A stretch of 5,639 nt of DNA from positions 1 to 5,639 of the forward strand of contig JAACEH010000137.1 in the NCBI GenBank assembly GCA_011682595.1, in the 5' to 3' direction. Below, piece after piece: positions 1-4,284 of this stretch (position 1 is its first letter; each line of letters starts with the position of its first letter). The position numbers were made by a program, and so were the translations under genes. Source of the DNA: Anaerolineaceae bacterium (GTDB lineage: Bacteria > Planctomycetota > Phycisphaerae > FEN-1346 > JAACEH01). The notes under the pieces are model-generated. The model saw only the letters and a list, made by a program, of their open reading frames with translations, did not search any database and was not told where the DNA came from.

Positions 1-76
1 GTGCCGTGGTCACGGTGTCTGTGACCACGAGAGGGCGAACCGGCGAACGTGGCTACACACACCGTAGCCACGGCAC
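1..76. repeat. REPIN-like pair of inverted hairpins
   Basis: Two hairpins of identical geometry face each other. Hairpin 1 (5-29) has arms CGTGGTCAC and GTGACCACG around a 7-nt loop. Hairpin 2 (48-72) has arms CGTGGCTAC and GTAGCCACG, also around a 7-nt loop. The whole of 1-29 is an imperfect inverted copy of 48-76 (24 of 29 positions match), and the outermost 9 bases GTGCCGTGG/CCACGGCAC pair perfectly. Four of the five differences compensate each other: TC/GA in one stem becomes CT/AG in the other, so pairing is kept. The 18-nt centre (30-47) holds two copies of GGCGAA. This is the layout of REP doublets (REPINs/BIMEs), usually intergenic and mobilised by RAYT transposases. No such transposase is in the window. 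The element starts at base 1 and could extend further left. Confidence 0.6.
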
Positions 77-80
77 CCGG

Positions 81-130
81 CCACCCAAGCCACCCAACCC
101 ACCCCAGCCACCCAAGCCACCCCAGCCACC
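81..130. repeat. C-rich degenerate tandem repeat with G-quadruplex motif
   Basis: The stretch is built from variants of a 9-nt unit close to CCACCCAAG. The 15-mer CCACCCAAGCCACCC occurs exactly at 81-95 and 108-122, and the 11-mer CCCCAGCCACC at 102-112 and 120-130, a period of 18. Runs of three or more C lie at 84-86, 93-95, 98-100, 102-105, 111-113 and 120-123, with a further run at 76-78, all separated by 1-6 nt. The minus strand therefore meets the usual G3N1-7 quadruplex pattern several times over. In one plus frame it would read as a Pro-rich peptide, but no credible gene surrounds it, so it is treated as intergenic. It lies about 70 bp upstream of the proposed operon promoter. Confidence 0.6.
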
Positions 131-196
131 TGGCCGCCTGAAAGTTACCTGCAAGCGTGACGTGCACCCCCATCTCGGCGAGCGATCAAAAGCTTC

Positions 197-224
197 TTGT
201 CAGGCCGTCGAGAAACGATAGAAT
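197..224 (+). promoter_or_regulatory. Putative sigma70-type promoter of the ABC operon
   Basis: TTGTCA at 197-202 matches the -35 consensus at 5 of 6 positions. TAGAAT at 219-224 matches the -10 consensus at 5 of 6. The spacer is 16 bp. Transcription would begin near 231, just ahead of the first operon gene and after the repeat block at 81-130. The -35 box includes the TTG at 197 that could otherwise be read as the start codon of the small membrane protein. If this promoter is real, that start is excluded. The call rests on consensus matching alone, and promoter sequences in the presumed phylum are poorly characterised. Confidence 0.4.
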
Positions 225-247
225 CGAGGCCGTTTACCTGGACCTCG

Positions 248-418
248 GTGTTCGGGTTGTTAGTGGGTGTGGGGGGTGAGCTCTTGTGGTTTACAACAGG
301 GCGAGACTATGTATTTATTACTGCCATATTCGTCATGGGCATAGCGCTTATTGCGGGGACGATAAGTCTGTGGCCAAATGAGAATGTTGAGGAATTGCGA
401 CCGGGAGGCCCACCGTGA
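248..418 (+). CDS. Small two-helix membrane protein, first gene of the operon
   Basis: A reading frame ending with TGA at 416-418 encodes a small hydrophobic protein that I do not recognise as any named family. From GTG 248 it is 56 residues. It has a first membrane segment of about 17 residues at the N-terminus (FGLLVGVGGELLWFTT), a short polar turn with GRDY, a second segment of about 21 residues (FITAIFVMGIALIAGTISLW), and a polar tail ending in PGGPP. A longer version from TTG 197 (73 residues, adding a polar arginine-rich leader) is open back to 161. I prefer 248 because TTG 197 sits inside a good -35 box; neither start has a clear Shine-Dalgarno. The stop overlaps the GTG start of the binding-protein gene (GTGA), which implies translational coupling. 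An accessory role with the transporter is guilt by association only. Confidence 0.5.
   Translation: MFGLLVGVGGELLWFTTGRDYVFITAIFVMGIALIAGTISLWPNENVEELRPGGPP
403..408 (+). promoter_or_regulatory. Ribosome binding site of the binding-protein gene
   Basis: GGGAGG lies 6 nt before the GTG at 415 and supports this non-ATG start, which overlaps the TGA of the upstream small gene by the bases GTGA. Confidence 0.6.
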
Positions 419-1440
419 AAAAGCCGGTTTACTTATTGGTAACGATATGTGTCGTAATCGCGGGCGTGTTCATCTGGTATTATGCGAAAACGTCAGATAA
501 TACCCCGGTTGTGGTGGTGTATGTCTCCGAGGACCAGATCTTTTCGGAACCCATACTGAGGGATTTCGAGAAAGAGAGCGGTATCAAGGTAAAGGCGCTC
601 TATGATACCGAAGAGGCCAAGAGCACGGGGTCCATGAACCGCCTCATTGCCGAGAAGGATAATCCCCAGGCCGACGTGTACTGGGCCAATGAGCCGATCC
701 GGGCCGAGATCCTCAAACAAAAGGTCATTTCGGCTTCCTATGTATCTCCGAACGCGAAGAATATACCGGCTGTGTTCAAGGGCCCCGGGGGATACTGGAC
801 CGGTTTTTCCGCCAGGGCGAGGGTTCTCGTCGTGAACAAGAGCGTGGAGGATAGCCCCAAGACCATCCTGGCTTATACGACTCCCCGATGGAAAGGTAAA
901 TCGGTTATCGCCAATCCTCTCTTTGGGACTACAACCGCCGAGATGGCCGCACTGTTCACGATCTGGGGCGATGAGCAGGCAAGAGGGTTCATGGCGGCGA
1001 TGAAGCGTAACCGTGTGGCAATCTCGACAAACAACGGCGAAAGCGCGGACTTCGTCGCCGCGGGACAGTATGACTTCAGCCTGGTGGACAGCGACGATGC
1101 CGTCAATCGCATGAGACAAGGGAAACCCGTCACCATGGTTTATCCCGACCAGGGGGGAAACGGCATAGGGTGTTTCATCGTGCCCAACGCGGCCGTGCTC
1201 ATCAAGGGCGGCCCCCACCCGAAGGCGGCTAGAAGACTCATCGATTATCTGCTTTCCAGGGAAACCGAACGAAAGCTGGCCTTTGCCGACTGCGCCCAGA
1301 TTCCTCTGCATCCGGGCGTTCAAACGCCGCCCGAGTTGAAACCCATCAAGGACATCAAAGTCATGCGGGTGAACTACGCCGAAGTTGCCAGAAAAATGGT
1401 CGAAATTCAGCCTTTTTTGAAAGCGTGGATGGGGCTTTAA
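415..1440 (+). CDS. ABC transporter extracellular solute-binding protein, ferric-iron-like family without the tyrosine pair
   Basis: This 341-residue protein is the periplasmic ligand-capture component of an ABC importer (family 1 solute-binding protein, FbpA/FutA/AfuA-like). Residues 1-24 are a basic start and hydrophobic stretch, a signal peptide or membrane anchor; C12 has no proper lipobox. The mature fold begins with VVVVYVSEDQIF (32-43) and an acidic helix, FEKESGIKV (51-59). Family-typical motifs follow: ADVYWANEP (86-94), GYWTGFSARARVLVVNK (126-142), GTTTAEMAAL (171-180), YPDQGGNGIGCFIVPN (243-258) and CAQIPLHPGV (293-302). Where ferric binders carry adjacent tyrosines that coordinate Fe(III), this protein reads VDSDDA (224-229). 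The ligand could therefore be a phosphorylated sugar, phosphonate, other anion or metal complex; the sequence does not decide. C253 and C293 could form a disulfide. The gene starts at GTG 415 with a good ribosome site and abuts the permease gene. Confidence 0.88.
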   Translation: MKKPVYLLVTICVVIAGVFIWYYAKTSDNTPVVVVYVSEDQIFSEPILRDFEKESGIKVKALYDTEEAKSTGSMNRLIAEKDNPQADVYWANEPIRAEILKQKVISASYVSPNAKNIPAVFKGPGGYWTGFSARARVLVVNKSVEDSPKTILAYTTPRWKGKSVIANPLFGTTTAEMAALFTIWGDEQARGFMAAMKRNRVAISTNNGESADFVAAGQYDFSLVDSDDAVNRMRQGKPVTMVYPDQGGNGIGCFIVPNAAVLIKGGPHPKAARRLIDYLLSRETERKLAFADCAQIPLHPGVQTPPELKPIKDIKVMRVNYAEVARKMVEIQPFLKAWMGL

Positions 1441-3036
1441 ATGGCCAGGCGAGTATTCCTCGTATTCATCGTCGTCCTGCTTCTTGCGATCGGCATGTTG
1501 CCCGTTCTGACCATGCTGATCAAGAGCGTAATCGTGGGCGGCCATTTCAGCCTGACGTCCTATGGGGGCCTGCTGACCTCCGCGCACGAGTGGACCCTTA
1601 TGGGGCACAGCATGGCCCTGTCTTCCCTGGTCACCGCACTTGCGGTCGCGGTCGGGATGCCCCTGGGAATGCTCCTTGGGAAAACTGACTTGCCCTTTCG
1701 CAGGTTCTTCGCAGTCCTCTTTGTCGTTCCCCTGCTCATTCCCCCGTACATAATCGCGGTCTCGTGGTTTGATCTTCTGGGCAGTGAAGGACTTCTGGCG
1801 CACCTGCTTGGCGCGTCCGCGATACGGGCGACGGCCCGCTTTCTCTTTGGCCTCCCGGGCTGTGTTGCCGTCCTGTTCTCGATCTTCCTGCCGATACCGA
1901 TGCTCCTGACAATGATCTTTTTGCGGACGATCAACCCCGGGCTGGAAGAGGCCGGCAGGCTGGTTTCGGGGTGGCGCGGAGTCATGAAGAGGGTCACGAT
2001 TCCCCTCATTCTTCCCGGTGTTCTGCTTTCTGGCATGCTGGTCTTCCTGCTCAGCTTCGGGGAATTCAGTGTGCCGAATTTCCTGCGATATGATGTCTTC
2101 CCCGTGGAAAGCTTCACCCAGTTTTCCGCTTTTTACAACTTCAAGGCCGCCACGGCCGCCGCCATCCCGCTTGCCGCCGTCACGCTGATACTTCTTCTGG
2201 CGGAGGCCGTCTTCCTGCGCGAAAGGACATATCAACTGCGACCATCTCCAGAGGCCAAGCGCTTACCTGTGATCGAACTTGGGGTTTATCGCAAATGGTT
2301 GCTTGGGATCGTGGCGATACTCGGATTTGTAATGGTGATTGTGCCGATAATTGTCCTTATCGTTCAGTCGGCCGGCATAGACGCTTACGTCGAGGCGTTG
2401 AACAGGGCCGGAGGCAGTCTGCTGCGAAGTCTCGTGTATGCCGCCTTCGGGGCTACCCTCCTGACCTTTCTGGGTTTCTTCTCGGGCTACCTGATACAAA
2501 CAAAAGCCTTCAGGTGCTGGCGTTCCGTGGATTCATTGACGATCCTTCTTTTTGCTCTTCCAAGCACGGTGATCGGCATCGGCCTTATCAGCCTGTGGAA
2601 TACACCATGGACGAACTTTATCTATGGTACGCCGCTGATCATCATCCTCGGCTATCTTGCCAAGTACACGGCGCTGACAAGTCGAATATCCCTTACCCAA
2701 TTTGCACAAATTCCCCCTTCGATGGAAGAAGCAGCCCGGGTTGCAGGAGCGGGGTGGTTTCGCAGGATGGCGTTTATCGTCGTGCCGCTGGCCCGGCGCG
2801 GCCTGTTTGCCGGTTGGATAGTTGGTTATATTTTTTCATTGCGGGACACCGGAATCACCATGCTGGTTTATCCAGCCGGGCATGAGACCCTGCCGGTGCG
2901 CATCTTCACCCTCATGGCCAACGGATCTCCGCAACTTATAGCAGCCCTTTGCATGGTCATGATAACCGCCACGTTACTGCCGGCAGGAATCTTGTGGCTG
3001 ATACCTGGACTCGTCGCAAGGAAGGCAATCAGATGA
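1441..3036 (+). CDS. ABC transporter permease, fused two-domain (FbpB/SfuB type)
   Basis: This 531-residue inner-membrane protein has two tandem binding-protein-dependent permease domains, so one chain supplies the whole translocation pore. I count about 12 hydrophobic segments, including roughly 5-27, 57-80, 89-110, 140-162, 187-212, 240-258, 287-310, 328-352, 366-392, 399-411, 447-466 and 500-525. Each half carries its EAA loop, the docking site for the ATPase: EEAGRLVSGWRGVMKRVTIP (169-188) and MEEAARVAGAGWFRRMAF (428-445). The length fits FbpB/SfuB ferric-type permeases and AfuB. The two halves are joined by a polar linker around 260-285. ATG 1441 follows the binding-protein stop with no gap, with purine-rich GGATGGGG a few bases upstream. 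The 3' end overlaps the ATPase gene (ATGA). The open antisense frame across this gene is a shadow. Confidence 0.9.
   Translation: MARRVFLVFIVVLLLAIGMLPVLTMLIKSVIVGGHFSLTSYGGLLTSAHEWTLMGHSMALSSLVTALAVAVGMPLGMLLGKTDLPFRRFFAVLFVVPLLIPPYIIAVSWFDLLGSEGLLAHLLGASAIRATARFLFGLPGCVAVLFSIFLPIPMLLTMIFLRTINPGLEEAGRLVSGWRGVMKRVTIPLILPGVLLSGMLVFLLSFGEFSVPNFLRYDVFPVESFTQFSAFYNFKAATAAAIPLAAVTLILLLAEAVFLRERTYQLRPSPEAKRLPVIELGVYRKWLLGIVAILGFVMVIVPIIVLIVQSAGIDAYVEALNRAGGSLLRSLVYAAFGATLLTFLGFFSGYLIQTKAFRCWRSVDSLTILLFALPSTVIGIGLISLWNTPWTNFIYGTPLIIILGYLAKYTALTSRISLTQFAQIPPSMEEAARVAGAGWFRRMAFIVVPLARRGLFAGWIVGYIFSLRDTGITMLVYPAGHETLPVRIFTLMANGSPQLIAALCMVMITATLLPAGILWLIPGLVARKAIR
3018..3025 (+). promoter_or_regulatory. 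Ribosome binding site fixing the ATPase start
   Basis: AAGGAAGG lies 7 nt before ATG 3033. It selects this ATG over an in-frame upstream ATG at 2949, which would add 28 residues translated from inside the permease gene and unlike any ABC N-terminus. Confidence 0.7.
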
Positions 3037-3734
3037 AGATCGTCAACATGGATTCCATCTCCAAAATCTACAATGGAGCAGAGGCGCTGGGCAACGTCTC
3101 GCTGGAAATTGCAGAAGGAGAGCGTATCGTTATCCTTGGCCCGTCCGGCTGCGGCAAAACGACGATCCTCAGGCTGATCGCGGGTTTCATCGCACCGGAT
3201 ACCGGCAGCATTTCCATAGGCGGCGAGTTGGTATCGAAGAACGGCCGCATTATCAAGCCGCCGGAGCAGCGTAACCTGGGCATGGTGTTTCAGGATCTTG
3301 CCCTCTGGCCTCATCTTAGCGTGAAAGGGAATATCGAGTTCGGGCTGAAGGCCAAAGGCGTACAGAAAAGTGAAAGGGAAGAGCGAATCCGGACAATACT
3401 GAACCTCGTGGGCATGGCAGACTACGCGGACAGGAAGCCCGCTGAATTGTCAGGGGGCCAGCAACAGCGCGTGGCCTTGGCAAGGGCGCTGGTCCTTGAA
3501 CCCAACGTGCTTTTGATGGACGAACCGCTTTCCAGCCTCGACTTGGAATTGAATGTGCGGCTGCGGAAAGAGATTCTTCGACTTCAGAAAACACTGGGGG
3601 TTACCTTACTATACGTAACGCATGATCATGACGAGGCTTTTGATATAGCCACGCGGGTGGTTTCCATGAAGCGGGGGCGGATAGAAGATGTCAGGACTGT
3701 TTCCTCGTATCGTGATGAGAAAACGCAACGTTAA
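3033..3734 (+). CDS. ABC transporter ATP-binding protein, short FbpC/PotA-like
   Basis: This 233-residue cytoplasmic ATPase powers the importer. All nucleotide-binding motifs are intact: Walker A GPSGCGKTT (36-44), Q-loop Gln87 in MVFQDLALWPH, signature LSGGQQQ (139-145), Walker B LLMDEP (160-165), D-loop SSLD (167-170) and switch His197 in VTHDHDEA. The sequence style is that of the iron/spermidine/molybdate importer ATPases, and a typical start (MKIVNMDSISKIY) follows ATG 3033. FbpC and PotA relatives run to about 350 residues with a C-terminal TOBE-type regulatory domain; here the protein ends about 36 residues after the H-loop, so that domain is absent. The end looks natural: the frame closes with a normal stop and no remnant of the missing part follows. 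The start overlaps the permease stop by ATGA, implying coupled translation. It is the last operon gene; I see no convincing terminator downstream. Confidence 0.92.
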   Translation: MKIVNMDSISKIYNGAEALGNVSLEIAEGERIVILGPSGCGKTTILRLIAGFIAPDTGSISIGGELVSKNGRIIKPPEQRNLGMVFQDLALWPHLSVKGNIEFGLKAKGVQKSEREERIRTILNLVGMADYADRKPAELSGGQQQRVALARALVLEPNVLLMDEPLSSLDLELNVRLRKEILRLQKTLGVTLLYVTHDHDEAFDIATRVVSMKRGRIEDVRTVSSYRDEKTQR

Positions 3735-3778
3735 GAGAAGAAATCACTTACCAAACGAAATTGTAGTCGTCCCCATCC

Positions 3779-4142
3779 GATCTGCCGGCAGGCGAACGCA
3801 CTCTTTACTATGGCCATTGCTCATGCCGTCCGCACGGAATGTGGCTCCCGGACCTCTATCAACAGATCGAGACCTTGGCCAAAGACATGAATATGGAAGT
3901 GAGCCCGCTTGGCGCCATCCACGGGGCAGCCGTGGCGCCCCACCTGCGGATTACGTCCAGCAGCAGGGATGGGTCGTGACAGCGTTCCGCAAGGCCCTCT
4001 GGCGGCTCCTCCATGCGCCGGACCTGGAACAAGGCGCGGGGTGGACTCGGTTGCTGGGAACTTGCCCTTAACCCATGTCCATGCTATCGCTTTCAGCCGG
4101 TTTACGCAAGACGGGGGGCCGATGGACAGGAACGCTGCTTGA
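3779..4142 (+). pseudogene. Degenerate ADP-ribosylglycohydrolase (DraG/ARH) C-terminal relic
   Basis: The stretch has no intact gene, but three plus frames carry protein-like pieces in order. Frame A (about 3779-3930, stop at 3977-3979) reads YYGHCSCRPHG, then MWLPDLYQQIETLAKDMN and SPLGAIHG. Frame B (about 3940-4035) reads PADYVQQ and then QGWVVTAFRKALWRLLHA, ending PDLEQG; from memory this matches the ADP-ribosylglycohydrolase segment of the type QGWVLxALQNAFxQLLHA-PSLEEGV. Frame C (about 4036-4142) begins VDSVAG and ends GGPMDRNAA before TGA, perhaps an eroded form of the family's metal-binding GGDTDTNAAI. Two frame changes (about 3925-3945 and 4030-4037), loss of the metal-binding aspartates, no start codon and no N-terminal half argue for a dead fragment. 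Intact members remove ADP-ribose from proteins or small molecules. That frame A belongs to the same gene is an inference; I do not recognise it. Confidence 0.5.
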
Positions 4143-4226
4143 GTCAGCAACAACGGGTGGCGGAAGCACCAACCGACGGCCGGGCGACCAGTAGGCCATA
4201 ACGCGCCGCCGATGTAGAGCAGCATC

Positions 4227-4248
4227 GCCCGGCACTTTGCTTCCGGGC
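4227..4248 (+). other. Small hairpin in the leader region
   Basis: GCCCGG (4227-4232) and CCGGGC (4243-4248) form a perfect 6-bp G/C stem with a 10-nt loop. It is not followed by a T-run (the next bases are AACTGTTTC), so it is a poor intrinsic terminator. Its right arm lies just upstream of the possible -10 box of the GH10 gene and could mark an operator or simply be chance in G/C-rich DNA. Confidence 0.25.
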
Positions 4249-4264
4249 AACTGTTTCATACAAT
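4237..4264 (+). promoter_or_regulatory. Possible promoter of the GH10 gene
   Basis: TACAAT at 4259-4264 matches the -10 consensus at 5 of 6 positions. A weak -35, TTGCTT (4237-4242, 3 of 6), precedes it by 16 bp. Transcription would start near 4271, which leaves only a very short leader ahead of the ribosome site at 4274-4278. The -35 box overlaps the hairpin at 4227-4248. Evidence is weak. Confidence 0.3.
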
Positions 4265-4273
4265 GCCGGAGTT

Positions 4274-4278
4274 AGGAG
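4274..4278 (+). promoter_or_regulatory. Ribosome binding site fixing the GH10 start
   Basis: AGGAG lies 6 nt before ATG 4285. This consensus Shine-Dalgarno fixes the start of the long open frame that runs off the window end. Confidence 0.7.
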
Positions 4279-4284
4279 TTTCTG

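Noticed and set aside
1..130. CRISPR array
   Set aside because: Repeats are two inverted hairpins and a 9-nt C-rich tandem. There are no regularly spaced direct repeats with unique spacers.
6..221. 71-residue plus-strand frame with a Pro-rich repeat
   Set aside because: It is just the translation of the hairpins and the C-rich repeat. It has no ribosome site and overlaps the proposed promoter and the next gene's leader.
493..2235. 580-residue minus-strand open frame
   Set aside because: It lies antisense to the binding-protein and permease genes, both of which have clear family motifs. Its translation is highly charged and low in hydrophobics with no recognisable domain, so it is a codon-structure shadow.
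2949..3032. 28-residue N-terminal extension of the ABC ATPase
   Set aside because: It is encoded inside the permease gene in another frame and resembles no ABC N-terminus. ATG 3033 has a good ribosome site and the usual coupled overlap.
3782..3791. 10-bp perfect palindrome CTGCCGGCAG as an operator or terminator
   Set aside because: It is short, single, G/C-rich, without a T-run and within the relic region; chance is sufficient.
3688..4071. 127-residue frame after the ATPase as an intact gene
   Set aside because: Its first part overlaps the ATPase end and looks random. Only about 3940-4035 is protein-like, which fits a decayed relic rather than a gene.
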